Below, piece after piece: positions 35,195 to 43,289 of a DNA stretch of 64,000 bases. The stretch is from Pseudovibrio sp. Ad37 (lineage in GTDB: Bacteria > Pseudomonadota > Alphaproteobacteria > Rhizobiales > Stappiaceae): the NCBI RefSeq assembly GCF_001623075.1, contig NZ_LMCF01000013.1, forward strand, positions 1 through 64,000, in the 5' to 3' direction. The notes beneath the pieces are model-generated. The model made no database searches. It saw nothing but the letters and a program-made list of their open reading frames with translations, and was not told the origin of the DNA. The stretch's first letter is position 1; every line of letters starts with the position of its first letter. A program made the translations under genes and the position numbers.

Positions 35195-36172
35195 TTAAGT
35201 GTAAACAATGGGTTGGCATAAAGTATCTTTCTTGCCTGAAAGAACGTCTTTCAAATCCTTCGGCGCTTTTTCAAATTCGATGGGAGGCGCGAGCAAAGTA
35301 TCGAGCACGTCATCTTTCAGAAGAGAAATTGCCGCCTCCATTCGCCTGCGGTGTGTCCAGCGTGGCCTCATGATGGGGGCAACCTGACCGACTTGAGACG
35401 AGATAAGACTGAGGCGCTGGCTGTGAAAACTCCCACCAAGAACAAGACCGGAAGGGCGCGAGCCATACCAGGACGCCTCCACAATTCTGGCTTCTCTCCC
35501 TGCAATTCGGATCGCAGTGTTCAAACCAGCTTCAGAGGCGCTGCAATGCACGACAACATCTTGATTTTCGGGAGCAACTTCCGGCAAGGAAAATGCGCAG
35601 GAAAACTCGTCTGCAATGTCCTGCCGCTTCGGGTTGACGTCAATCATAGTCACGTTCGCACCTGCGATGCGAGCGCAAAGATAGCCAACCAGTGAGCCAA
35701 CAGTGCCAGCACCAACCACGGCAACATTGGAACATGGCAGAATAGCTGCATCCCACATGATGTTCAGCGCTGTTTCCATGTTTGCTGCCAAAGTAGCGCG
35801 GGTACTCGGCAAATCAGAAGGGATAAGATAGAGCGCATCTGCGGGGAGCAGAAAGTTGCTTTGGTGCGGAAAAAGAGAAAAAACGCGTTGGCCCGCTTTT
35901 AAATCATCTTTTGTTTCAATCACTTCAGAAACGTTTGCGTAGCCGTATTTAACAGGAAAGGGAAAGGTCCCTTCCTGAAACGGAGCTATCATCCGCTCCC
36001 GCTCGCTTACTGGCACATCACCACAATAGACAATGGCCTCCGTACCTCGGCTGATCGCGGAAGCATGAGTTTTTAAGTAAACACGGTTACCAGATGATTT
36101 AGAGAGTTTTTCCTCTCTTATTTCAATGGTTTGAGGCGCAGTGTACCAAAGCGCTCTGGCTAACTCAGACAA
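35195..36172 (-). CDS. Zinc-type alcohol dehydrogenase-like oxidoreductase
   Basis: A medium-chain dehydrogenase/reductase of about 325 residues when read from TTG 36172, which has GGGGAG eight bases upstream; a longer frame reaches 36298 but begins with an unlikely hydrophobic stretch. The N-terminal catalytic domain has SAISRGTEA, and the Rossmann fold has VAVVGAGTVGSLVGYLCARI and VTMIDVNPKR. The classic Cys-rich structural zinc loop is absent. It heads the four-gene unit and is divergent from opgH. The substrate is unknown; a reduction in the assembly of a pterin-like or sugar product fits the context. Confidence 0.82.
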   Translation of the reverse strand: MSELARALWYTAPQTIEIREEKLSKSSGNRVYLKTHASAISRGTEAIVYCGDVPVSERERMIAPFQEGTFPFPVKYGYANVSEVIETKDDLKAGQRVFSLFPHQSNFLLPADALYLIPSDLPSTRATLAANMETALNIMWDAAILPCSNVAVVGAGTVGSLVGYLCARIAGANVTMIDVNPKRQDIADEFSCAFSLPEVAPENQDVVVHCSASEAGLNTAIRIAGREARIVEASWYGSRPSGLVLGGSFHSQRLSLISSQVGQVAPIMRPRWTHRRRMEAAISLLKDDVLDTLLAPPIEFEKAPKDLKDVLSGKKDTLCQPIVYT

Positions 36173-36286
36173 GAAACGCGCTCCCCGGATCGCTAAGTTT
36201 TCACAAATATACTCTAGGGAAACGTGAACAAAGGAAACTAGCAGAAATGTAGGTGCCTCTAAAAACAATAATAATTTGGGTAGGAC

Positions 36287-38161
36287 ATGACAAAACAATC
36301 ACGGGTTCCTGAAGAGAACGCCCGCACTAGTCTTGTTGACCAGCTGCTCTCCACCAACATCATCGACAAGCATCAGGAAAATAAGCGCTTATTCAGGCGC
36401 AGACTGATCTTTGGAGGGCTCGTTCTAACCTCTTTGGCAGTGTTGACCACCATCATGTCACTCACACTGTTCCTCAACGGCTTTGCCCTTTCAAAAGTCG
36501 TGATGCTTCTCGCATTTCTGGTAACCTTACCATGGCTCGTTATCGGCTTCTGGCATGCTGTCATTGGCTTGATGCTCATGAGATTTTCTTCAAACTCTAC
36601 TGCACAGGTGTATGCTGGCACGCCTCTGGGTACACTTGACCTAAAAAAGCCCTTACAGAACAAGCAAACCGCATTGCTTTCCTGCGTGCGAAACGAAGAC
36701 TCGCCTGAAGTGGCTGCCAAGCTGGAAGCGATGCTTCAAGATCTGGATCGTCTGGAAAAGCTCAACGGCTTCTCTCTCTACATCCTGAGTGACAGCAATG
36801 ATCCTGAGCATATCCGGCAAGAAATGCGGGAGTTCTCGCTGCTACGGGCACGATGGCAAAATCGGATTGAAGTGCTTTATCGCAGACGTGAGAAGAACAC
36901 TGGTTTCAAAGCAGGAAATGTCGAAGATTTCTGCCGCAACTGGGGTACTCGGCATGAATATGCGATCACGCTGGATGCTGATAGCTTCCTCTCGGCAGAA
37001 TCCTTATGCCACCTTGTAAGCAAAATGAATGCAAATCCTCGTCTGGGTATTTTGCAAACACTTGTTCTGGGGCTTTCAACCAACTCGTTCTTCACCCGTG
37101 TTTTCCAGTGGGGCATGCGCTTGGGAATGCGCTCCTACACACTTGGCGCGGCGTGGTGGCAAGGCTCGTCAGGTCCGTATTGGGGACACAATGCGATTTT
37201 TCGTGTAAAGCCCTTCACGCAATTCTGCAAGCTTGAGCCTCTGCCAGGAAATGACGCATTGAGCGGCCCGATTCTCAGTCATGACCAGGTTGAAGCTGTG
37301 ATGATGGCAGACGCGGGCTATGAGGTACGCGTATGGCCGGTAGAAGGTGGCAGCTATGAAGAAAACCCACCTCATTTGATCGAGTTTATCCGCAGAGATC
37401 TGCGCTGGTGCCACGGAAATCTTCAGTACTTTAAGTTGCTCCGAGAACCCGGTTTTAAGCTGCTGGGACGAATCCAACTTGGCCTTGCAATCCTCATGTT
37501 TGCTGGCTCTCCGGCATGGTTCATTTTTATCGCAATGGCGATTTTAACCGCATCCGTTTCAGCGCCCGAGACGATGGCATTCGACCCGTTTTACGGTACG
37601 ATTCTGATCGTGGTCATCATGAGTATGGTCTTTGCACCTAAGCTCGCGACGCTTGCCCATGTCCTTACAGTTCGGAACGAACGCCGGGAGTATGGCGGCT
37701 TTTTCTCGGTGTTTGTCAGCGCATTCTTCGAACTGGTCTATTCCATGCTGCTAGCACCAGTCATGGCAATTGCGCACAGCATCTTTATTGCACAACTGTT
37801 CGCAGGACGAAAAACGCAATGGGGAGGGCAGGAAAGACAACCTCATGGTATCCCGTTCCTTTTGGCAGTGAAGAAGTTCTGGCCCCAGACTCTTTTCGGC
37901 CTTTGCGGTGTAATTTGGATGATGGATTATACTTTTGCAGATACATGGCTTCTGCTTCCGGTAATCCTTGGACCATTGCTGACAATCCCGTTTGCAATGA
38001 TCACCTCAAAACCAGCGCTCGGTATGTACTTTAAACACTCCGGGCTTTGGGTGTTGCCTGAAGAAAAGAAAACACCGTATGAACTGCAAGGCCTCAATAA
38101 AGAGCAGCGCCGTGTAGAGTTGGAACTTGCCAAAGCAAACCGAGCTGCGGCCACTCGATAA
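36287..38161 (+). CDS. opgH: Glucans biosynthesis glucosyltransferase H
   Basis: A 624-residue inner-membrane glucosyltransferase that polymerises osmoregulated periplasmic glucan from UDP-glucose. Two membrane helices (about 40-62 and 70-95) precede the GT2 domain, in which SCVRNE, TLDADSFL (DAD at 230-232), SHDQVEAVMMADAGYEV and RRDLRWCHGN (the QxxRW-like motif) are all visible; about five membrane segments follow. It is shorter than the enterobacterial enzyme (about 850), as usual for alphaproteobacteria. A convergent opgC gene follows. Confidence 0.95.
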   Translation: MTKQSRVPEENARTSLVDQLLSTNIIDKHQENKRLFRRRLIFGGLVLTSLAVLTTIMSLTLFLNGFALSKVVMLLAFLVTLPWLVIGFWHAVIGLMLMRFSSNSTAQVYAGTPLGTLDLKKPLQNKQTALLSCVRNEDSPEVAAKLEAMLQDLDRLEKLNGFSLYILSDSNDPEHIRQEMREFSLLRARWQNRIEVLYRRREKNTGFKAGNVEDFCRNWGTRHEYAITLDADSFLSAESLCHLVSKMNANPRLGILQTLVLGLSTNSFFTRVFQWGMRLGMRSYTLGAAWWQGSSGPYWGHNAIFRVKPFTQFCKLEPLPGNDALSGPILSHDQVEAVMMADAGYEVRVWPVEGGSYEENPPHLIEFIRRDLRWCHGNLQYFKLLREPGFKLLGRIQLGLAILMFAGSPAWFIFIAMAILTASVSAPETMAFDPFYGTILIVVIMSMVFAPKLATLAHVLTVRNERREYGGFFSVFVSAFFELVYSMLLAPVMAIAHSIFIAQLFAGRKTQWGGQERQPHGIPFLLAVKKFWPQTLFGLCGVIWMMDYTFADTWLLLPVILGPLLTIPFAMITSKPALGMYFKHSGLWVLPEEKKTPYELQGLNKEQRRVELELAKANRAAATR

Positions 38162-38204
38162 AAGAATGAGCTGAAGGTGGTGAGAACCATCAGGTTTCCA
38201 GGAA

Positions 38205-38239
38205 AAAGCCGGTTGCGTAAATGGCACGCAACCGGCTTT
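38205..38239. terminator. Bidirectional terminator between opgH and opgC
   Basis: A perfect 14-bp stem (38205-38218 with 38226-38239, seven-base loop) lies between the convergent stops. The plus-strand side ends in TTT followed by CTGATTTCTT, and the minus-strand side in TTTTTCC, so it can serve both genes. Confidence 0.8.
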
Positions 38240-38271
38240 CTGATTTCTTGGTTTCTATTGAACTGGCCAAG

Positions 38272-39423
38272 CTAGGAAGCTGGCTTTTCCTTTGGCTTTC
38301 TCCATGGCTCACCTTTAAACCATGCCACGGTATAGGCGACGGCAATTAAGCCTGCAAAACCAAGCAAGTTTGCCATGATTCCACCTGTGACTGTGCCTTT
38401 CAAACCGAGTTCATCCCGGAAGATTGCAATGCCCTGCGCAAGTATGAGGCTAGCAAGGAAAACAGCGAGAGACTGTTGGCCTACCTTCTTGATGACCCGG
38501 ACAACTTTGCCGCCAAAACCGCCCATGAGCAGGCGTTGCCCGCCTTCTCCAACAGCCACCCACGCCACATAAGCAAGGGCAAGGAAGTGGATGTAGCGCA
38601 GGAGGCCCATCTCGGATTTTACTGTGAGGTCGCTGATATCATTTGCAATTCTGCGGAGCTCAGGCACCTCATTGAGAATGCGGAAGTAAGCAAACGGAAT
38701 CGTAAGAATGATAATCGAGGCGCTCAGGAACAAGAGACGTTTCTTGACTGGAGGAGCCGGAATCCAGCCCTTGATGAAGGCAAATCCGGTAAAGAACAGC
38801 AACTGCCATGCAAACGGATTGAAGAACCAACGGCGATCGGACCATGGCTCAGCAGGGAAATCCACCAGCCGGAAGGTTGCGATCAGCCAGAACGCGATGA
38901 TGATTGCTGCAACTGCACCTCGTCCGGCCTTGTAATACGCAATCATGATCACTGGCAACATCGCCAGGATCACCAGATACATCGGCAGAATATCGAAGTA
39001 GTTCGGCACATAGGTAAGGGTCAGCAGACCTGGCAGTTGGAAGATCGGATCCTCGAAGAAATGCCAAAGGTTCAGCTTCCCGACATAGTCGTCGCTGGTC
39101 CAGCCATTGATTTGCAGGAAGGCAAGCATGCCCGCAACGGCGAGAAACAGGCAGATATGGGCCCAGTAAACTTGCCAGACGCGATAAAGAACACGCGCGC
39201 TGCCCATGACCAGGCCATGCAGTTCAAAGACGCGCCCGAAGGCAATTGCGGAGGCCATGCCAGAGCAAAACACAAATATCTCGGTTGCATCGGAGAACCC
39301 GAAACGCGCCGGAATCCAAAGAGCCCACCCGTTTGCAGGAAGGTGGGCTATGAAGATGATGAACATTGCGATCCCTCGAAAAAAATCGAGGCGTGGATCT
39401 CTTGGTCGGCTGGCCGTTTTCAT
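38272..39423 (-). CDS. opgC: OpgC-type succinyl/acyl transferase for periplasmic glucans
   Basis: A 383-residue polytopic membrane protein with about ten helices. It begins RDPRLDFFRGIAMFIIFIAHLP, the OpgC signature of the acyltransferase-3 group, and adds succinyl residues to osmoregulated periplasmic glucans. ATG 39423 is chosen because the family start (RDPRLDFFRG) follows it within nine residues; the longer frame from 39552 adds unlikely sequence overlapping the neighbour. It is convergent with opgH, whose product it would decorate. Confidence 0.93.
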   Translation of the reverse strand: MKTASRPRDPRLDFFRGIAMFIIFIAHLPANGWALWIPARFGFSDATEIFVFCSGMASAIAFGRVFELHGLVMGSARVLYRVWQVYWAHICLFLAVAGMLAFLQINGWTSDDYVGKLNLWHFFEDPIFQLPGLLTLTYVPNYFDILPMYLVILAMLPVIMIAYYKAGRGAVAAIIIAFWLIATFRLVDFPAEPWSDRRWFFNPFAWQLLFFTGFAFIKGWIPAPPVKKRLLFLSASIIILTIPFAYFRILNEVPELRRIANDISDLTVKSEMGLLRYIHFLALAYVAWVAVGEGGQRLLMGGFGGKVVRVIKKVGQQSLAVFLASLILAQGIAIFRDELGLKGTVTGGIMANLLGFAGLIAVAYTVAWFKGEPWRKPKEKPAS

Positions 39424-39523
39424 AGGGGTCGGCGGTATACTGTGCTGGTTCACGATGTCTCTGAAACTAAAAACTATAGATGATGAAATGCAGCTCCGAA
39501 ATCCCCCGAAGCTGCACCTCCAT

Positions 39524-40909
39524 TTATCCCATACGGAATCGTAGGTGTTCACTTTGCATGAGGTCGGTGGCTTCCGTCATGCGGGTTGCTTGAGCCATGC
39601 GGGTTTCACCATAGGTGTCTGATCCGCCTCTCAAGCGTGTGCGCTCATCAATCATCCGTTTTGCTTCCTGACAAAGGCCAGCGCGCAAAGCGGCTTCAAT
39701 TGTGAGGCGTTCAAATACATCACGCTGAGCATGACTGCCACCAACGGTACGCAGCAGCGGGCGTGCTTCTGCGAGGTGGTGGTAAGCGCTGAAGTAATTG
39801 CCGTTCTTGAACTGCATCAAGCCAGATGCTGTTGGAGAACCAGTTGTTTTGGTTACGAGACCCATCTCGTTGGTGTCTTGTTCACCAAATGTGCGCATTC
39901 GAGTCAACAGACGGTCAGAGGACTGACGACGGTTGTCTCCCAGCAGAGCAAGCATGTAGTGCAAGTCTGCGAAAACATTACAGGAATCGTCGATGCGCTT
40001 TTCGCTGATGCTTGCCAGTTCTTCCCAGCGGTTACCAACCTTGATGCCCTCAAGCTCAAGGCGAACCAGCATGGAAGCTGCATTGGAGATATCGCGATAA
40101 TCGTCTGTGTGATCTTTACGGAACTTTTGGTCATAGAGCTCGAAAACACGCTCAACATTGCCACGATCAAGGTGCAGCAGCGCAAGGTGCCACCAAACGT
40201 GATAGCCAAAGTTGTTGCAGTGTTCCCAAGCTTTTGGCTGGTCATCAAGCCATTTGATGCCTTCTTCGGTCTGACCCGTCATGTCCAACACGTGAGCAAC
40301 GGCATGCAAGCCCCAGGCATCATCATGTTGAAATGCAACGGCTTCTTTGCCGATCCGTTCAGCCCGCTCAAAATCACCAGTCTCTTCCAGAGCAAAGGAG
40401 TAGCAGCCGTGCACATAGCCCTTTGCAACATGATCGTCTTCATAAGACGAGATCACACCTTCAATCGAGGAGCGCATGCGGGATGGCTGGCCAAGAACGA
40501 AGCGAATAGCGTGGACGAGCTTTAGAAGGAATGCATCGCGTGGGTATTTAAGAAGCAGTTCGTCAAGACGATCAGCAGACTTGGTCGGCGTACCCTGAAG
40601 CCAGTCATTCAAAGCCTCAATAACAGCTTCTTCACGGTCTGTGATCTGTGTATCTCTGCGGCATTTATCAGCAATTGCATAAGCTTCAAAGGCAGTTGCT
40701 GTCATTTCGCGTCTGCCAAGCAGTAAGCAGAACAGTCCACGCGCGGCTTGAGCCAGAGCGAAGTCTGGGTCGGCCTCCAGTGTTTTCGCAAGATGCTCCG
40801 GCGTTGCAGCACTATGTGCCAGAAACGCAAGAATAGTGTTGTTCCAGTGTGTTAATGCACCCTTATCGGAGAGTGTTACCGTGTATTCGAACTGGTCATC
40901 AATGCGCAT
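39524..40909 (-). CDS. TTC38-like tetratricopeptide repeat protein
   Basis: A 461-residue soluble helical protein of the type found in animals as TTC38 and widespread in alphaproteobacteria. TPR-like pairs are visible throughout (PDFALAQAARGLFCLLLGRREMTATAFEAY; DDHVAKGYVHGCYSFALEETGDFERAERIGKEAV), along with the family patterns WGLHAVAHVLDMTGQTEEGI and HVWWHLALLHLDRGNVERVF. Its function is unknown. It is convergent to nothing and behind no clear operon; the ORF ends within 30 bases of the opgC leader. Confidence 0.85.
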   Translation of the reverse strand: MRIDDQFEYTVTLSDKGALTHWNNTILAFLAHSAATPEHLAKTLEADPDFALAQAARGLFCLLLGRREMTATAFEAYAIADKCRRDTQITDREEAVIEALNDWLQGTPTKSADRLDELLLKYPRDAFLLKLVHAIRFVLGQPSRMRSSIEGVISSYEDDHVAKGYVHGCYSFALEETGDFERAERIGKEAVAFQHDDAWGLHAVAHVLDMTGQTEEGIKWLDDQPKAWEHCNNFGYHVWWHLALLHLDRGNVERVFELYDQKFRKDHTDDYRDISNAASMLVRLELEGIKVGNRWEELASISEKRIDDSCNVFADLHYMLALLGDNRRQSSDRLLTRMRTFGEQDTNEMGLVTKTTGSPTASGLMQFKNGNYFSAYHHLAEARPLLRTVGGSHAQRDVFERLTIEAALRAGLCQEAKRMIDERTRLRGGSDTYGETRMAQATRMTEATDLMQSEHLRFRMG

Positions 40910-41375
40910 GGATGCGACCCGTGGTTGAGGCGACCGGTATTTCGTGCAATGTGCAATCGCTTATGAGATAAGCCATTGGGTTTACATTACTAACGACACA
41001 GGTCTGCCAGGAAATCTGTTGATCAGAACCCTTTCAAAACTGGCGATGACGTTCAACACACAAAATGGTGTTTAATATCAGCAAGCTTTGTTTATGTAGA
41101 AAATATAGTTCACCCTCATGAAGAAATAGAAAACACTATTCTATTCACTAAGAAAAAATATGCGTCAAATAGAAGCTTACTTGTAAAAACCGACTATTAT
41201 TAATAGTGATAATAAGTAAGATTTTAGGTATTAAGTTCTATTATACTTGTATTTATTACCTTGTGATAATCTTCTGTTTGTTGGATGAAATAGTGTTCAC
41301 TGCTTCTTGATTTTCTAGTTAGTCCCCACTGTGTAATGTCCTTACTCCAAGAGAGACTAAGTACGTGGCGAATTC
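40910..41375. promoter_or_regulatory. A/T-rich intergenic region ahead of the YeeE/YedE transporter
   Basis: No gene in 466 bases. From about 41085 to 41300 the sequence is strikingly A/T-rich for this window. A nine-base inverted repeat AACACTATT (41132-41140) / AATAGTGTT (41289-41297) brackets the A/T-rich core. Promoters for the divergent TTC38-like and transporter genes must lie here. The long A/T-rich core could bind H-NS-like or other nucleoid proteins. Confidence 0.4.
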
Positions 41376-42581
41376 ATGGCGAATACGAGTAGCTATCAAC
41401 AAACAAAAATCGATCAACAGATTCAATCACCGCAATCTGTAATCGTCATCGGTGCGCTGGTCGCGTTGGCCGGTGTTGCTCTATTGGGACTCCAGAACAA
41501 CGGCTGGCGTGTTTTTGGCGGTGCCTTGATCGGTGCTCTGGCAGGTGTTGCGCTGTACCATACGAGCTTTGGATTTACGGCAGCGTGGCGCCGTATTGTC
41601 ACCCAGCGAAGAGGGCAGGGGCTTCGTGCTCAATTTCTTCTTATCTCATTGGTTTGTTTAATAAGTTTCCCGCTCCTCCAATACGGACCAGACATCGGAA
41701 TACGCACCGGTGGCTTCGTGTTTCCATTCGGTGTTGGAGCAGCTGTCGGAGCATTCATTTTTGGCGTCGGAATGCAGCTCGGCGGAGGCTGTGGATCAGG
41801 CACATTGTTCACTGTCGGAGGCGGCTCATCACGCATGGTGATCACACTTGCCTTCTTCATTTTGGGAAGCGTAATTGCAACAGCGCACCTTTCATTCTGG
41901 AATTCTCTTCCAAGATTACCGGCATTTTCGCTTGTGCGTGGCTATGGGGTCGTCCCTGCGCTGCTGATCACCATTTTGCCACTTGTCGCCTTTGCGATAT
42001 TCTCGGTGTTTATCGAGAAAAAACAATGGGGTGAACTTGAGAAATCCCGCAAAACCACCGGGTTTTTCCAGGGCCAATGGGGCTACGTTCTGGGTGCGTT
42101 GATGTTGGCGTTGGTTTGCGTTCTTACGTTCGTTGTGCTGCAGCGCCCGTGGGGCGTAACATCCGGCTTCGCACTCTGGGGCGCAAAGTTTTTCTATGCC
42201 ATTGGTATCCCGGTAGAGACCTGGCCTTACTGGCAATGGCAGGTTGGTGCGATCAAAAGATCTGTCTTCGCCGATTCCACATCCGTCATGAACTTCGGCA
42301 TTGTGCTCGGGGCTCTGATTGCAGCTGGACTGGCCGGAAAGTTCAATCCGATGAAAAAAATTAATCTTAGAGATGCTGGAACTGCAGTGGTCGGAGGCCT
42401 CTTGCTCGGGTACGGCGCGCGCCTTGCTTACGGATGCAATATTGGGGCGTATCTCGGGGGTATAACCTCTGGCTCCATACATGGATGGCTATGGCTCGTC
42501 TTCGCCTTTGCCGGGTCCATGGTTGGAACCCGTGTCCGTCATTTGATCGGAATGGACCCTGCACCTATTACCGCGAAATAA
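41376..42581 (+). CDS. YeeE/YedE-family transporter (thiosulfate or other sulfur compound)
   Basis: A 401-residue membrane protein with two repeats of the sulfur-transport (DUF395) domain. Each repeat shows the conserved Cys that passes thiosulfate in TsuA-type proteins: GVGMQLGGGCGSGTLFTVGGG and GYGARLAYGCNIGAYLGGITSGS. About ten membrane helices are visible. It probably imports thiosulfate or a related sulfur species. It is followed by a DUF302 gene 113 bases downstream on the same strand. Confidence 0.9.
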   Translation: MANTSSYQQTKIDQQIQSPQSVIVIGALVALAGVALLGLQNNGWRVFGGALIGALAGVALYHTSFGFTAAWRRIVTQRRGQGLRAQFLLISLVCLISFPLLQYGPDIGIRTGGFVFPFGVGAAVGAFIFGVGMQLGGGCGSGTLFTVGGGSSRMVITLAFFILGSVIATAHLSFWNSLPRLPAFSLVRGYGVVPALLITILPLVAFAIFSVFIEKKQWGELEKSRKTTGFFQGQWGYVLGALMLALVCVLTFVVLQRPWGVTSGFALWGAKFFYAIGIPVETWPYWQWQVGAIKRSVFADSTSVMNFGIVLGALIAAGLAGKFNPMKKINLRDAGTAVVGGLLLGYGARLAYGCNIGAYLGGITSGSIHGWLWLVFAFAGSMVGTRVRHLIGMDPAPITAK

Positions 42582-42694
42582 AAGCCAGCTGCCGGAACCG
42601 ACTAAAACTTGGCCAATTAAAATCAAGGGAGCTTGAACAACAGCCTGTTCAACTCCCGCTTTTAAACTCATTTCATTACGAAAAGGATTGAACC

Positions 42695-43219
42695 ATGAAA
42701 CTCCTTACGGGGATGCTCGGCTTTGTTGGAACATTGATGTTCGTTATGGCCGCTTTTCAGCCATCCCAGGCTCAAATCACCACAGAGCAGGCGCAGCAGG
42801 GCAAGGTGCTTCCACGCAATGGCTGGCGGGTTATCGAAACCACCATAGCGATTGATGAACTGCTGGATTCCCTTAAGAAAGCCATTCGCGAAGAAGACAT
42901 GTTGCTCGTCAGCATGGCAAGTGCTTCTCGAGGCGCTAAAGCAAACGGTTTCGAGATTCCGGGCAACTACGTGATTGGAGTGTTTCGCAATGACTTTGCG
43001 CGCCGCATGTTGGCAGCAAGTGTGCAGGCAGGTATTGAGGCGCCAGTTCGTTACTATCTGACGGAAAATCCAGATGGCACAGCAACGCTGTCATGGAAGA
43101 CGCCGAGCTTCGTATTTCAGCCTTATCGCGACAGAGCTTCTGAGGACCTGGTCTCGCTAAGCGAGGAGTTGGACGTGATCTTCCAGCGGATTGCGGACCG
43201 TGCCACAGGCAACACCTGA
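42695..43219 (+). CDS. Exported DUF302 domain protein
   Basis: A 174-residue protein with a signal peptide (about 1-26, cut after PSQAQ) and a DUF302-like domain (VIETTIAIDELLDSLKKAIREED to PVRYYLTENPDGTATLSWKTPSFVF). DUF302 proteins often sit near sulfur-oxidation and sulfur-transport genes; their function is unclear. An AAGGA sequence precedes the start. The location suggests a periplasmic partner of the YeeE/YedE transporter. Confidence 0.85.
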   Translation: MKLLTGMLGFVGTLMFVMAAFQPSQAQITTEQAQQGKVLPRNGWRVIETTIAIDELLDSLKKAIREEDMLLVSMASASRGAKANGFEIPGNYVIGVFRNDFARRMLAASVQAGIEAPVRYYLTENPDGTATLSWKTPSFVFQPYRDRASEDLVSLSEELDVIFQRIADRATGNT

Positions 43220-43244
43220 GGCACTCTTCAATAACGAATTTAGA

Positions 43245-43273
43245 GAGTGTGTCGCCTTTCTCGCGACACACTC
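43245..43273. terminator. Hairpin terminator between DUF302 gene and TPP enzyme gene
   Basis: A perfect 11-bp GAGTGTGTCGC/GCGACACACTC stem (43245-43255 with 43263-43273) between two convergent stops (43219 and 43290). No long T tract follows on either side, but the placement favours a bidirectional terminator. Confidence 0.6.
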
Positions 43274-43289
43274 GAAAAGGCGAATGCCT

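Noticed and set aside
38476-39483. 335-codon plus-strand frame opposite opgC
   Set aside because: Antisense shadow of opgC; charged, low-complexity product without domains.
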